Shown: positions 1 to 9,570, counted from the first letter of the stretch. The stretch is 64,000 nucleotides of DNA from Snodgrassella alvi (GCF_002777425.1 NZ_MDVC01000055.1:41746-105745); one strand, 5' to 3'. Numbers and translations: made by a program. The notes: generated from the letters alone by a model not told the origin.

Positions 1-24
1 GTTCGAATCCCACCACCCCGACCA
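1..24 (+). tRNA. tRNA-Pro, 3' end only
   Basis: The window opens inside a tRNA: a T-loop, the 3' half of the T-stem, an acceptor strand ending in G, discriminator A and an encoded CCA. The 5' acceptor implied by the visible strand would be CGGGGTG, which fits proline tRNA (its unusual C1), and proline beside Arg and His tRNAs is a known cluster. The anticodon lies outside the window, so the identity is inferred. Confidence 0.65.
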
Positions 25-62
25 TATCGACTGAATCCTTATCCGGATAGATTTGAGAGCAC

Positions 63-139
63 GCGCCCGTAGCTCAACCGGATAGAGCACCGGCCTTCTA
101 AGCCGGGGGTTACAGGTTCGATTCCTGTCGGGCGCACCA
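63..139 (+). tRNA. tRNA-Arg (TCT)
   Basis: Complete cloverleaf with 7-bp acceptor stem GCGCCCG/CGGGCGC, anticodon loop CTTCTAA (anticodon TCT, reads AGA) and encoded CCA. It is the middle member of a Pro-Arg-His cluster and is probably processed from one transcript. Confidence 0.96.
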
Positions 140-160
140 AAGTTTGAAAAAGTTTTTATG

Positions 161-236
161 GTGGCTGTAGCTCAGTTGGTAGAGCCCTGGATTGTGATTC
201 CAGTTGTCGTGGGTTCGAGCCCCATCAGCCACCCCA
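161..236 (+). tRNA. tRNA-His (GTG)
   Basis: Complete cloverleaf with acceptor GTGGCTG/CAGCCAC, anticodon GTG, discriminator C (typical of bacterial tRNA-His) and encoded CCA. It is the last gene of the cluster; a terminator hairpin follows within a few bases. Confidence 0.96.
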
Positions 237-240
237 CTAT

Positions 241-269
241 AAAAGCCCAAGCCCTCTGCTTGGGCTTTT
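241..269 (+). terminator. Rho-independent terminator of the tRNA cluster
   Basis: A perfect 12-bp inverted repeat (241-252 with 258-269) has a 5-nt loop, an A-run on the left and a T-run on the right. It ends the Pro-Arg-His transcript. Confidence 0.9.
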
Positions 270-369
270 AACTTTTATACGCCAGCCTTTTATAATCCGG
301 TATCGCCTGCTAAACTTGCTATCTATTACACCTTATCATAATAGTTGCTTATAAAACTGCTATTCCGCT

Positions 370-1542
370 ATGAATAAAACTGCAACTGAACTGCCGATGC
401 TAACTATAGCCTTGTGTGCCGGAGAAGCATCTGGTGATTTACTGGGTGCTCATCTGATGAATGCCATTCGTGCACGTTATCCTCATGTACGTTTTGTTGG
501 TATCGGCGGGCCGCGGATGTTGGCTGCGGGGATACAGAGCCTGTATGATCAGGAAAAACTGGCGGTACGCGGTTTTGTTGAGGTAGTAAAAAAATTACCG
601 GAAATTCTGGCTATTCGTCGCGGTTTGATTCAGGCACTGAAAAAAAACCGCCCGCAGGTATTTGTAGGCATTGATGCACCGGATTTTAATCTGGGTGTCG
701 CAGAAAGCTTAAAGCGTGCCGGTATTGCCACCGTACATTATGTCAGCCCATCTGTATGGGCATGGCGGCGTAAGCGGGTAAAAAAAATTGTTAAGCAAGT
801 AGATGAGGTATTGTGTCTGTTTCCGATGGAACCAGAGCTATACCAGCAGGCTGGTGGTCGTGCCCGCTTCGTTGGCCATCCCCTTGCCCAGACTTTGCCA
901 CAGAGTGTTGACCGAATGGCAAAACGGCAGCAACTGAAATTGCCTGAACAGGCACCAGTATTTGTTTTAATGCCAGGCAGCCGGGTCAGTGAAATCGATT
1001 TTATGGCGCCACTGTTTTTACAGGCAGCAGAAATTATTCATCAGCGTTATCCACAGGCGCAGTTCTTATTGCCACTGGCAACGACGGCAACGCGGCAGCG
1101 AATGCAGGCAATACTGGCTCAGCCAGTCTGGCAAAAATTGCCTGTGCGTTTAATGTCAGCCCATGCGGAAATGGCCTGTCAGGCAGCAGATGTGGCGCTG
1201 GTTACCAGTGGCACGGCTACGCTGGAAGTAGCTTTATGCCAGTGTCCGATGGTCATCAGTTATAAAATTTCACCCTTAACATATGCTTATGTCAAATATA
1301 AAATTAAGGTTCCGTATGTTGGTTTGCCAAATATCTTGTTAGGCAAAGGTGTGGTGCCCGAACTGCTACAGAGTAACGCTACAGCACAAAAACTGGCGCA
1401 AGCAGTAATTCACTGGTATGAATCGCCGCAGGAAGTACAAAGCTTGCAGGCCGATTTTTCAACATTGCATCAGCAATTACGTTTAAATACGGATGAACTG
1501 GCCGCACAGGCAGTCTTACAGCATGCAACGGGACAGATATGA
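370..1542 (+). CDS. lpxB: Lipid-A-disaccharide synthase
   Basis: LpxB (glycosyltransferase family 19) joins UDP-2,3-diacylglucosamine and 2,3-diacylglucosamine 1-phosphate into the lipid A disaccharide at the inner face of the cytoplasmic membrane. The 390-residue protein has the usual family length and shows the signature blocks: CAGEASGD near residue 17, GIDAPDFNL near 100, [12 protein letters not shown] near 125, a PGSR block near 202, the [10 protein letters not shown] donor site near 280 and YVGLPN near 316. Its stop overlaps the rnhB start (ATGA), so the two are co-translated, a common pairing in Proteobacteria. No strong ribosome site precedes ATG370; the Met at residue 10 is an alternative start. 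Confidence 0.95.
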   Translation: MNKTATELPMLTIALCAGEASGDLLGAHLMNAIRARYPHVRFVGIGGPRMLAAGIQSLYDQEKLAVRGFVEVVKKLPEILAIRRGLIQALKKNRPQVFVGIDAPDFNLGVAESLKRAGIATVHYVSPSVWAWRRKRVKKIVKQVDEVLCLFPMEPELYQQAGGRARFVGHPLAQTLPQSVDRMAKRQQLKLPEQAPVFVLMPGSRVSEIDFMAPLFLQAAEIIHQRYPQAQFLLPLATTATRQRMQAILAQPVWQKLPVRLMSAHAEMACQAADVALVTSGTATLEVALCQCPMVISYKISPLTYAYVKYKIKVPYVGLPNILLGKGVVPELLQSNATAQKLAQAVIHWYESPQEVQSLQADFSTLHQQLRLNTDELAAQAVLQHATGQI

Positions 1543-2144
1543 GTATGGATTTAGTCGTATTACCCAGCCATGCCGGTGTGGACGAAGCCGGCCGCGGGCC
1601 TTTGGTGGGCAGTGTATATGCAGCAGCAGTTATCTTGCCGGCAGATTATGATTTACCCGGTCTTACTGATTCAAAAAAATTATCTGAAAAGAAACGTGAT
1701 GCGCTGGCGGTGCGGATTAAGCAACAGGCAACTGCTTGGTCAGTGGCAGCAGCTGATGTAGCCGAAATTCATCAATATAATATTCTGTTTGCAACCATGC
1801 GCGCCATGGCTCGGGCAGTAGCTGGCTTGCATATCAAGCCAGCCAAAGTCTGGATAGATGGTAACCGCATACCCACTGATTTGTCTTTGCCAGCAGAAGC
1901 AGTAGTCAAAGGTGATCTGAAAATAGCTGCTATTTCTGCTGCTTCGATTCTGGCTAAGACAGCGCGGGATGCAGAAATGTACGCACTGGATAAGCACTAT
2001 CCCCAGTATGGTTTTGCCAAACATAAGGGTTATGGTACAGCCGCACATCTGGCTGCTCTAAAGCAATTTGGCGTATTGCCACAGCATCGTCAGGATTTTG
2101 CGCCAGTAAAAGCATTACTTGCACAGGGGAAATGCTTTGATTGA
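1539..2144 (+). CDS. rnhB: Ribonuclease HII
   Basis: RNase HII cleaves the RNA strand of RNA-DNA hybrids and nicks at single ribonucleotides left in DNA. The 201-residue protein has the metal-binding DEAGRGP motif at residues 15-21 and a second conserved block ([10 protein letters not shown]) near 43-52; the distal acidic residues lie in the WIDGN and [13 protein letters not shown] segments. Translation starts in the ATGA overlap with lpxB; a second Met two codons later is equally possible. The coding strand ends about 150 bases before a terminator shared with the convergent dksA. Confidence 0.95.
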   Translation: MSMDLVVLPSHAGVDEAGRGPLVGSVYAAAVILPADYDLPGLTDSKKLSEKKRDALAVRIKQQATAWSVAAADVAEIHQYNILFATMRAMARAVAGLHIKPAKVWIDGNRIPTDLSLPAEAVVKGDLKIAAISAASILAKTARDAEMYALDKHYPQYGFAKHKGYGTAAHLAALKQFGVLPQHRQDFAPVKALLAQGKCFD

Positions 2145-2290
2145 GATTATTGCTTGATAACATTTTTCAAGCAATCTGTAGATTTTTATGAATTTTATGG
2201 TTTAATAAATTGATAGCCAGATTATTCTAGAGATTCACTGGTACGGTAGATAAGCAAGTGAAGCTGGTAATACATTTGTGCTATAAAATA

Positions 2291-2320
2291 AAAAACGCTT
2301 TCCGTGTAGAAAGCGTTTTA
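2291..2320. terminator. Bidirectional terminator between rnhB and dksA
   Basis: An 11-bp perfect stem (2292-2302 with 2309-2319) with a 6-nt loop is flanked by A and T runs. It sits between convergent genes and can serve both strands. Confidence 0.85.
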
Positions 2321-2338
2321 GCTGCTATCTATTTACAA

Positions 2339-2755
2339 TCAGTCCACAAACTGTTTTTTAATCCGTTCACGCCGTTCTTGTGCTTCAACTGACAGAGTAG
2401 CAGTAGGGCGAGCCAGCAGCCGTTTCAGACCGATTGGTTCACCTGTATCCTGACAAAAACCATAATCACCTTCATCCAGCTGGCGCAGGGAGGCCTGAAT
2501 CTTGCTCAATAGCTTACGTTCGCGGTCACGGGTACGTAGCTCCAGTGCGTATTCTTCTTCCAGCGTAGCGCGGTCTGCTGGGTCAGGCGTAGTAGCCTGT
2601 TCCTGTAAGTGGCCGGCGGTGTTGTTGGCGTTATGAATCAGTTCATCCTGAAGTTTCAACAGCAAATCACGGAAGAAAGTTTGATGTTCTTCATTCATGT
2701 ACTCCTCTTCAGGGCCATTCCAGGCTTGGATATCTTGTTCTGTGAGTTTAGCCAT
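2339..2755 (-). CDS. dksA: RNA polymerase-binding transcription factor DksA
   Basis: DksA enters the secondary channel of RNA polymerase and, with ppGpp, reshapes transcription of rRNA and amino-acid genes. The 138-residue protein starts at Met 2755 (MAKLTEQDIQ), preceded by a purine-rich ribosome site; a longer frame upstream has no support. The coiled-coil tip DPADRA, with the two acidic/alanine residues needed for activity, is present, as is the EEEYALELRTRDRERKL helix. In the C-terminal globular region only one of the four zinc-binding cysteines remains (FCQDTGEPIG, then TLSVEAQ where the second pair should be), so this looks like a zinc-independent DksA. That form is, as I recall, common in betaproteobacteria. 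It is a lone gene on the minus strand. Confidence 0.95.
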   Translation of the reverse strand: MAKLTEQDIQAWNGPEEEYMNEEHQTFFRDLLLKLQDELIHNANNTAGHLQEQATTPDPADRATLEEEYALELRTRDRERKLLSKIQASLRQLDEGDYGFCQDTGEPIGLKRLLARPTATLSVEAQERRERIKKQFVD

Positions 2756-2917
2756 TGTACAGTCTTTCTTTTGCGTAGCTCGATTAAGCAATTAGCTCAG
2801 GAATTGACAGCTTAATCTGTTTGTAAACACAACAGATGCTGGCTGTCATGCTGTTAAAAAAGTCCGGGCATGATAGCATGTTTTTATATACTATTCGTAA
2901 TTTTGCATTCGACAACA

Positions 2918-3481
2918 TTATCCGCTAATCAGCCAGTATGAAATTTTGCTGCCCGCCTGTGGTAACCACCAGTCCAGACAAAGCCATAACACCAGCAGAA
3001 TAACTGTCGCAGAAAAATCATATTTGCCGATTCGCAGAAAGGCAAACGGGCGGGTTAGCGGTATATAAATGCGCTGCAAGGTAAGCAATAATACAGAATA
3101 AGGTTTGCTCAGACTTAAAAACATCCGTATTACCAGTCCGATAAACAGGGCATAGCAAAGCGCTTTCAGGGAAAACAGAATACAAAATAACAAACTGGCG
3201 GTAATAACACGGGCATCCGGCTGTATCCATGTAAAGGCAATAAACAGATTGAGTGCTGTAGCCAGATAATAAATGATGATGGTAGCCAGAATACAGGCAC
3301 CGTCCCAATGTCTCAGTGGCGGCGTGATTCTGCGTAAAGGGCGTATCAGCCAATTGGTACTGTGCACACAAAACTGGGCTAGCGGATGTAGAAAAGGTAA
3401 ATTACCCCACTGTAACAAAAGCCGTGCCCAGCATATGATGGACAGAGCACTGGCTAATAAAAATAATGTTTTACTAATCAC
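2918..3481 (-). CDS. YggT family membrane protein
   Basis: This 187-residue protein is mostly hydrophobic and carries two YggT-type repeats, each with two predicted membrane segments. Basic and proline-rich signatures (NWLIRPLRRITPP near 43 and YIPLTRPFAFLRIG near 138) mark the end of each repeat. YggT proteins sit in the cytoplasmic membrane; links to osmotic tolerance and division have been proposed, but no activity is settled. The gene starts with GTG at 3481, with AAGG a few bases upstream, only 8 bases after the proC stop; the proC-yggT pair is widely conserved. Confidence 0.88.
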   Translation of the reverse strand: MISKTLFLLASALSIICWARLLLQWGNLPFLHPLAQFCVHSTNWLIRPLRRITPPLRHWDGACILATIIIYYLATALNLFIAFTWIQPDARVITASLLFCILFSLKALCYALFIGLVIRMFLSLSKPYSVLLLTLQRIYIPLTRPFAFLRIGKYDFSATVILLVLWLCLDWWLPQAGSKISYWLISG

Positions 3482-3489
3482 ACGATACC

Positions 3490-4284
3490 TTAAGGAGCAA
3501 GCTGTTTTTGCATTTCTTCTGCCCGCGCAACACTGGCGGCCACCCCATCAACCACTACCTGTGTTAGTTGATGCTGTTCAAAAACTGAGGTAGCCGCAAA
3601 TGTGGTGCCACCTTTAGAAGTCACATTTTTTTGTAACTGTACAAATTCAATACCGGATTGTTGTGCCAGAGATACCGCCCCTTTGAATGTGCCCAGGCTT
3701 AACAGGTATGCTTCTTCTGCGCTGAAACCCTGTTGTATTGCTGCCTGCTGTAGGGCATTGAGAAAATAGAACACATAAGCTGGGCCACTGCCGCTGATAC
3801 CAGCAATCCGGTTAATGCCACTTTCTTCTTCCAGCCACACCACATCACCAGTGGTACGCATGATATTTTCAGCGACAGCCCTGTCTGCTGCATCTATATT
3901 TGCCGGTGCGAATAAACCGGAAATGCCCAGGCCAATTTGACACGGGGTATTGGGCATAATCCGGATGATACGCTGGTGATTACCCAGAAACTGGCGCAGA
4001 ATGTCTACGGTTAATCCCGCGGCAATGCTGAGTACCAATGCACCATTGACTTTGATATCTGCGGTAGCCTGCTGTATATCCTGTGGTTTAACCGCCAGCA
4101 CCAAGACATCGGCAGCAGTCAGCTCAGGTAGTTTGTCACTGCTGTGTATCCGATAACAGCTGCTCAAATGCTCGCGCTTCTCCTGATTACGGTCAATGAC
4201 TGTAATATCATAGCCACCTTGCCTGCTCATGCCAGCGACAATAGCAGAGGCCATATTGCCCCCGCCAAGAAAATAAACACTCAT
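3490..4284 (-). CDS. proC: Pyrroline-5-carboxylate reductase
   Basis: ProC reduces 1-pyrroline-5-carboxylate to proline with NAD(P)H, the last step of proline synthesis in the cytosol. The 264-residue protein has an N-terminal Rossmann fold (FLGGGNMASAI, residues 5-15), the VLAVKPQ block near 62 and the family signature in the C-terminal dimer domain (the SGSGPAYVFYFLNAL region near 165, and the SKGGTT motif near 224). A purine-rich ribosome site (AGAGGAAA) precedes the ATG. It leads a two-gene unit with yggT. Confidence 0.95.
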   Translation of the reverse strand: MSVYFLGGGNMASAIVAGMSRQGGYDITVIDRNQEKREHLSSCYRIHSSDKLPELTAADVLVLAVKPQDIQQATADIKVNGALVLSIAAGLTVDILRQFLGNHQRIIRIMPNTPCQIGLGISGLFAPANIDAADRAVAENIMRTTGDVVWLEEESGINRIAGISGSGPAYVFYFLNALQQAAIQQGFSAEEAYLLSLGTFKGAVSLAQQSGIEFVQLQKNVTSKGGTTFAATSVFEQHQLTQVVVDGVAASVARAEEMQKQLAP

Positions 4285-4600
4285 ATAATTTCCTCTTTTT
4301 TATTAAAAATTGAACAGCTCAATCAATAATACCGCTAACACTCAAATCAACTGAATCAACATTAATTTTACAATAACTATTATTTGCTGATTACAGACAT
4401 ACGATATAAATCGTCCCGCAAACGCATAAAGCCGATATCCGCTTCTGGGATAGATTGATTTAGTTAAAATTTACTGAATTAATCACCTTAATCTTACTGT
4501 AAATAACTAAATCTGCTGGATTTTATGTAAATTATGTATTAGTAATATGCCATATTTTGATAAAGATAAAACCATTCAGGAGATTTATATTAACGAAAAA
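4285..4600. other. AT-rich intergenic stretch upstream of proC
   Basis: It must carry the proC promoter on the minus strand, but I cannot place one with confidence. No open frame or RNA gene is recognisable. Confidence 0.5.
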
Positions 4601-4612
4601 GGCAACAGTCCG

Positions 4613-5259
4613 CATGACCAGTCCAAGTATCCTTATAATATTGATAACAGAGCATATTGAGTGCTTGTAATACACTGCATTCAGAGAGTGAATCACAAAA
4701 AATAGTAGTGAAGGGCGCTCTTGCTTCAGTTTTAGTCGCTGATGAGACAATGGATCGTAGTTCTTTTATAGGTTTGATGGGCACTCGTTCTGAAGAATTT
4801 TAAGAAATACTAGAATACACTCAAATACTGCACAATATAAAAGTTATTCAGATAAGCCGATAAAACAGGTGGTTGCTAAACCAGTTAGTCCTTTCAGTCT
4901 GGATAAGGATACTGCCAGCTATGCAAATAACAGACGGGTTATATCTGCGGGAAAAATGCCGCATGCGGATGCAGTGCGGGTAGAAGAATTTATTAATTAT
5001 TTTCCAGATGTTTCGAATGAAAAATTAATCCCACTATCTGGTTCCCCGTTTGCTGCAATTTATGAATCGAGCCCAGTCCATAGAATGCAGATAAAGTTCT
5101 ATTAAGGGTAAATATTAAAGTAAGAAATATCAATTTAATCAATTACCAACATGAAATGTGGTGTTTCTGATAGATACATCCGGTTCGATATATGGTTCGG
5201 ACAAATTGAATTTCTTTAAAATAATTTTTGTCTTTTCAATATGGATAATGAAGTGTTAG
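4613..5259 (+). pseudogene. Remnant of a YfbK-like VWA-domain lipoprotein
   Basis: Pieces of one protein lie in order on the plus strand in changing frames. First comes a lipoprotein signal end, ILSAC, with the lipobox Cys at 4666-4668. At 4869-5102 is a clear N-terminal VWA_N segment (PVSPFSLDKDTASYANNRR, then VRVEEFINYF). At 5099-5157 a frameshifted LLRVNIKVR stretch follows. At 5158-5256 a third frame reads VVFLIDTSGSIYGSDKLNFF, which contains the MIDAS metal motif DxSxS of the VWA fold. Intact YfbK-type proteins are about 500-600 residues, so the C-terminal half is missing. At least two frameshifts and several stops make a product impossible; the 78-residue frame at 4869-5105 would only be a fragment. 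The original function is unknown. Confidence 0.8.
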
Positions 5260-5341
5260 CATCATTAACATAAAGTCCGAGTGTAATATACTAACTTTCC
5301 GCAACAAGAATAATTATTTCAATATAACTGAATGTAATTCA

Positions 5342-6259
5342 ATGCATTTACCTATTTCTAAATTGATGGGCGGTTTGAAGAAACGCATACACATTTTGGC
5401 CTGGTTAGCCTTAATTGCTCTATTTATTGGCCAATTGGGCTCTGTATATTGGATATTTGAGCTGTTTTCGCACTTCACCCCCGTTTTATGTGCTGTTGTT
5501 TTTTCTAGTATATTTTTGTTGTCCAAGTAGAAAACAGCGTTTAGTGTTTGCTATTGTAGCTATTGCTGGCTGTTATTGGTGTTTAACCCCGTGGTTCATT
5601 ACTCATTCAGCCGATACTACGCAAGCAAAACCTGTACGTTTCTTAAGCTATAACGTGTTGAATATCAATGCGCATATTGATACTGAAAGCAAGTGGCTGT
5701 TGAGAAATAATAGTGATGTTATTTTTCTGACGGAAACTTCTCTGGCCTGGGGCAGTGCACTTCAGCCTTTGGCAGAAACTACCCAGCATTGTGCTGAGTA
5801 TAATGATTCTCCCTTTGGTATGGCTCTGTATTCACATCTGCCTTTAAAAAGCTGTGAAGTACGCTATACCACAGATAATGATATTTATCCCTATATCCGC
5901 GCCCAACTGCAAAATGGTCTGGTGGTATATGGTATTCATCCGCCCCCGCCGATTACCGCAACTCTGGTAGAGGAGCGCAATAATCAGTTGCAGGCTCTGG
6001 CTACTATGATTAAGCAGGAAAAAATAATGTTATCGTGCTGGGTGATATGAATATCAGTGCTTTTTCACCGGTTTTTCGTGATTTTATTCAGGCAGTTGAT
6101 GTGCATTTGACCAGCCCACGAGCGCGGCCGACTTGGCTACCTGCTTTGCTGTCGATTGACCATGCATTGGTACGGCAATCAGATAAAGTAGTGGCGACAG
6201 GAAGCTATAGTTGGCATGGCTCCGACCATAAAGCGATATGGATTAGTTATGTGCCATAA
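5342..6259 (+). pseudogene. Endonuclease/exonuclease/phosphatase family membrane protein, two frameshifts
   Basis: Three overlapping frames join into one protein of about 305 residues: 5342-5517, then 5518 to about 6020, then to 6259. The first part is two or three hydrophobic membrane segments. The rest is an EEP (DNase I-like) domain with every catalytic motif still present: SYNVLNIN, TETSLAW, the histidine in YGIHPPPP, GDMNISAF, SIDHAL and GSDHKAI. The first frame change falls in a T5 run (5513-5517) and the second in an A6 run (6019-6024). Because all motifs survive, the breaks are recent, or are sequencing errors, or are tolerated by slippage. Substrate is not predictable; the family includes nucleases and phosphatases. 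Confidence 0.8.
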
Positions 6260-6676
6260 CATTTTACAAATAGGAAAAGATAAACACCTATCTCAGAATT
6301 GGTACATAGTACTATAACCTCTGTCTTCGAATACTGAACAGGAATTGTCCAACTTGAAAATGATTTCATGAATTGTGTCATTAAGCATTATTCAGATTTA
6401 ACAGCCGCTATAAACATATGGTTCGTCGGGACCGGGTTGCTCGTATGCACTTTATATAAATAACCTATACAGTATCGCTTGTATGGTGCATAAAATAGGG
6501 TATGGACAAATATATGTCGCCATTGGTGTGAAAACCAAAATTTCGGTTTGAGTTGTTGTTATAGGTAATGATTTATCTCGACTAGTATAATCAGCTTCGT
6601 TTAGCACGTATGGCTAGTTAGCCAATTATTTTCAAATCAGGCACCCTGATTTACTGGGTTATAAAATGGCATTATT
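6260..6676. other. Intergenic stretch before pdxY
   Basis: About 415 bases with no convincing frame or RNA. A TATAAT hexamer at 6586-6591 could be part of the pdxY promoter but lacks a partner at -35. Confidence 0.4.
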
Positions 6677-7543
6677 ATGAAAAATATACTTTCAATTCAG
6701 TCTCATGTGGTTTTTGGCCATGCCGGCAACAGTGCTACAGTGTTTCCTATCCGCCGTTTAGGAGTGAATGTCTGGCCATTAAATACAGTACAGTTCTCCA
6801 ATCATACCCAATACCGGCAATGGAAAGGTACGGTAATGCCGGCTGCGCATTTGCTGGATATTGTCGATGGCATTACCGCAATAGATGAACTGAAAAATTG
6901 TGATGCAGTACTAAGTGGCTATATGGGTTCAGCCGAGCAGGGCAATGCCATTATTGATATCGTCAGAAAAGTGAAGCAGGCTAATCCGCAAGCTATTTAT
7001 TTCTGTGATCCGGTTATGGGCCATCCAGACAAAGGTTGTATTGTGGCCGGTGGTGTGGCTGAATTTTTGTGTGATATAGCATTGCCACTGAGCGATATGA
7101 TTGCTCCAAACCTTTTTGAACTGGAAGAATTAAACAACAGACAACGCATTCATAATGTTGAAGAAGCTGTTGCTGCCTGTCGTGCTTTATGTAATAAAGG
7201 GCCGAAAGCAGTGCTGGTGAAACATTTGAGCCGTGCTGGTTATCAAACCGACCGTTTTGAAATGTTGCTGGTAACTCATGAAGCAGTCTGGCATATTCAC
7301 CGGCCGCTGGTCGATTTCGGTGAACGCCAGCCTGTGGGTGTGGGTGATATGACGAGCGGAATTTTTCTGGCAGATTACTTGTCTGGTAAATCATTGCTTG
7401 AATCGTTTGAGCATACTACCGCAGCTGTATATGGTGTGATGCTGGAAACTTTAAAACGTCAGCAGTATGAGTTGCAGGTGGTAGCCGCACAGGATGAAAT
7501 TGCTCAGCCAACACACCAGTTTAAAGCCGAAAAAATAGCCTGA
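6677..7543 (+). CDS. pdxY: Pyridoxal kinase PdxY
   Basis: PdxY phosphorylates pyridoxal to PLP in the vitamin B6 salvage pathway. The 288 residues match the family's length of about 287. Visible features are the N-terminal [15 protein letters not shown] substrate-binding segment, GYMGSAEQG near 78, the [10 protein letters not shown] block near 113, the PNLFELEEL segment near 140 and the ribokinase-type anion-hole motif GVGDMTSG near 221, with the catalytic aspartate. It is convergent with yggS, whose product buffers cellular PLP, so two B6-homeostasis genes face each other here. The start is ATG6677. Confidence 0.93.
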   Translation: MKNILSIQSHVVFGHAGNSATVFPIRRLGVNVWPLNTVQFSNHTQYRQWKGTVMPAAHLLDIVDGITAIDELKNCDAVLSGYMGSAEQGNAIIDIVRKVKQANPQAIYFCDPVMGHPDKGCIVAGGVAEFLCDIALPLSDMIAPNLFELEELNNRQRIHNVEEAVAACRALCNKGPKAVLVKHLSRAGYQTDRFEMLLVTHEAVWHIHRPLVDFGERQPVGVGDMTSGIFLADYLSGKSLLESFEHTTAAVYGVMLETLKRQQYELQVVAAQDEIAQPTHQFKAEKIA

Positions 7544-7588
7544 TCCGCCTGTGTGCTTTAACCGGTATTGGTTAAAGCAGTTTCACTG

Positions 7589-7610
7589 CCGGTAAAAAAA
7601 ATTTTACCGG
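7589..7610. terminator. Possible terminator hairpin between pdxY and yggS
   Basis: A 9-bp perfect inverted repeat CCGGTAAAA/TTTTACCGG with an A4 loop lies between convergent genes. The T-run is inside the stem rather than after it, so function is uncertain. Confidence 0.4.
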
Positions 7611-7647
7611 TATACGGTATAATGGTATCTGATTCTGTAGTTTTTAA

Positions 7648-8364
7648 TTAATTATTTTCTGTGCGTGCATAACTGCGCTGGCCAAAAATGGCACTACCTA
7701 CCCGTACATGGGTAGCACCGCAGGCAATGGCGATATTCAAGTCTGCACTCATTCCCATAGACAACACATCAACTGCAAAGCCGGCTTCACAAAGCTGTTG
7801 CAATAAGATTTGCATCTGGTTAAACTGCTGCCTTAGTTCAATTTCTGTGCTGTTGGCTTTAGCCACGCACATCAAACCGCGCAGTTTCAGACGTGGCAGG
7901 GTGCTGATGGTTGTAGCCAGTGCCAGTAATTCGGCACTATCAGTGCTAATACCATGTTTATTGGCTTCGGCCGCAATATTGACTTCGATACAAACATTCA
8001 ACGGTGGTAAATGTTCCGGACGTTGTTCGTGCAGCCGCCGGGCAATTTTTTCACGGTCAATGGTGTGTACCCATTGTGCCCGTTCTGCCACAATGCGGCT
8101 TTTATTCGACTGAATATGGCCAATCATGTGCCAGACAATATCCAAGTCGGCCAGCAGGTTGGTCTTTTCACTGAATTCCTGTATGTAGTTTTCGCCAAAA
8201 TCACGCTGACCGGCATGATAAAGAGTGGCGATATCATTGGCCGGAAATGTTTTACTGACTGCGATTAGCTGTACAGGTTGAGGTGCTGCGGTTTGCTGGC
8301 GCATGCTGGTAATGTTAGCCAGTACCTGCTGCCAGTGTTTGATTAAAAGGTCTACATTGTTCAT
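7648..8364 (-). CDS. yggS: YggS family pyridoxal phosphate homeostasis protein
   Basis: YggS/PROSC proteins bind PLP in a single TIM-barrel domain without known catalysis and keep B6 and amino-acid pools balanced. The 238-residue protein has the N-terminal LIAVSKTFPANDI motif with the PLP lysine at about residue 38, the FGENYIQE block, WHMIGHIQSNK near 79, and the C-terminal phosphate-binding LSMGMSADLNIAIACGATHVRVGSAIFG. It is divergent from pilT, an arrangement also seen in Neisseria and Pseudomonas. Confidence 0.93.
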   Translation of the reverse strand: MNNVDLLIKHWQQVLANITSMRQQTAAPQPVQLIAVSKTFPANDIATLYHAGQRDFGENYIQEFSEKTNLLADLDIVWHMIGHIQSNKSRIVAERAQWVHTIDREKIARRLHEQRPEHLPPLNVCIEVNIAAEANKHGISTDSAELLALATTISTLPRLKLRGLMCVAKANSTEIELRQQFNQMQILLQQLCEAGFAVDVLSMGMSADLNIAIACGATHVRVGSAIFGQRSYARTENN

Positions 8365-8526
8365 AAGTTAAGTGATATTTTTTCAGTTTTTTTGATTCAA
8401 TCAGGCTGTCTTTGTAAAAATTTTATCGGGGTGACAAATATTTTCATTTTAAAGAAACGATAACTTGATTAGAATAAGAATAATATTTTATGCCTGCATG
8501 ACGTAGGCAAGCATAACGGAGTAAAT

Positions 8527-9570
8527 ATGCAGCTAACCGATTTATTGGCCTTCGGCGTTAAAAATAAAGCTTCCGACTTGCATCTGAGTGCTGGTCTGCC
8601 TCCTATGATACGTGTTAATGGTGATATTCGCCGTATCAATCTGCCTGAACAGAGTGCAGAAGAAGTAGGCAAAATGATTGCTTCTATCATGAACGATTAT
8701 CAGCGCAAAGATTATCAGCAAAATCTGGAAACTGACTTTTCATTCGAATTGCCCAATGTATCGCGGTTTCGTGTCAATGCTTTTAACACCGAGCGTGGCC
8801 CCGCTGCCGTTATGCGTACCATTCCCAGTAAAGTTCTCACACTGGAGGAACTTAGGGCACCAGCAATTTTTCAGAAAATCGCAGAGAAGCCGCGTGGATT
8901 GGTGCTGGTAACAGGCCCTACTGGTTCCGGTAAATCAACCACGCTGGCCGCAATGATTGATTACATCAACAATAATGATGCTGGCCATATTCTAACAATT
9001 GAAGATCCGATTGAGTTTGTGCACCAGAGTAAAAAGTCGTTGGTAAACCAGCGTGAATTGCATCAGCATACACATAGTTTCGCTAATGCTCTGCGTTCAG
9101 CTCTGCGTGAAGACCCGGATGTGATTCTGGTGGGGGAAATGCGTGACCCAGAAACCATTGGTTTGGCTTTAACTGCTGCTGAAACCGGCCACCTTGTGTT
9201 TGGTACTTTGCATACTACAGGTGCAGCCAAAACAATTGACCGTATTGTGGACGTATTCCCCGCAGGTGAAAAAGAAATGGTTCGTTCCATGCTGTCAGAA
9301 AGCTTGCAGGCAGTGATTTCCCAAACTCTGCTGAAAACCAAGGATGGCAATGGTCGTGTGGCTGCTCATGAAATCATGATCAGTACACCAGCAGTACGTA
9401 ATCTGATTCGTGAAAATAAAATTGCCCAGATTAATTCTACTTTGCAGACCGGACAGAAATTCGGGATGCAGACACTGGATCAGTGTTTACAGCAACTGTT
9501 GCGCGAAGGTCGCATCAATCTGGAGATTGCCCGTTCCAAAGCGGCGAATCCAGACCAGTTGGTAGGATAA
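8527..9570 (+). CDS. pilT: Type IV pilus retraction ATPase PilT
   Basis: PilT is the hexameric cytoplasmic motor that depolymerises type IV pili, powering twitching motility and DNA uptake. The 347 residues fit the family. Motifs in order: an N-terminal PAS-like region, Walker A GPTGSGKST at 130-138, Asp box LTIEDPIEF near 156, Walker B DPDVILVGEMRD at 196-207, His box GTLHTTGAAKTIDR near 226, and the C-terminal AIRNLIRE-type motif (here AVRNLIRE) needed for retraction. pilU follows after 35 bases in the same direction, so they probably form an operon. Confidence 0.96.
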   Translation: MQLTDLLAFGVKNKASDLHLSAGLPPMIRVNGDIRRINLPEQSAEEVGKMIASIMNDYQRKDYQQNLETDFSFELPNVSRFRVNAFNTERGPAAVMRTIPSKVLTLEELRAPAIFQKIAEKPRGLVLVTGPTGSGKSTTLAAMIDYINNNDAGHILTIEDPIEFVHQSKKSLVNQRELHQHTHSFANALRSALREDPDVILVGEMRDPETIGLALTAAETGHLVFGTLHTTGAAKTIDRIVDVFPAGEKEMVRSMLSESLQAVISQTLLKTKDGNGRVAAHEIMISTPAVRNLIRENKIAQINSTLQTGQKFGMQTLDQCLQQLLREGRINLEIARSKAANPDQLVG

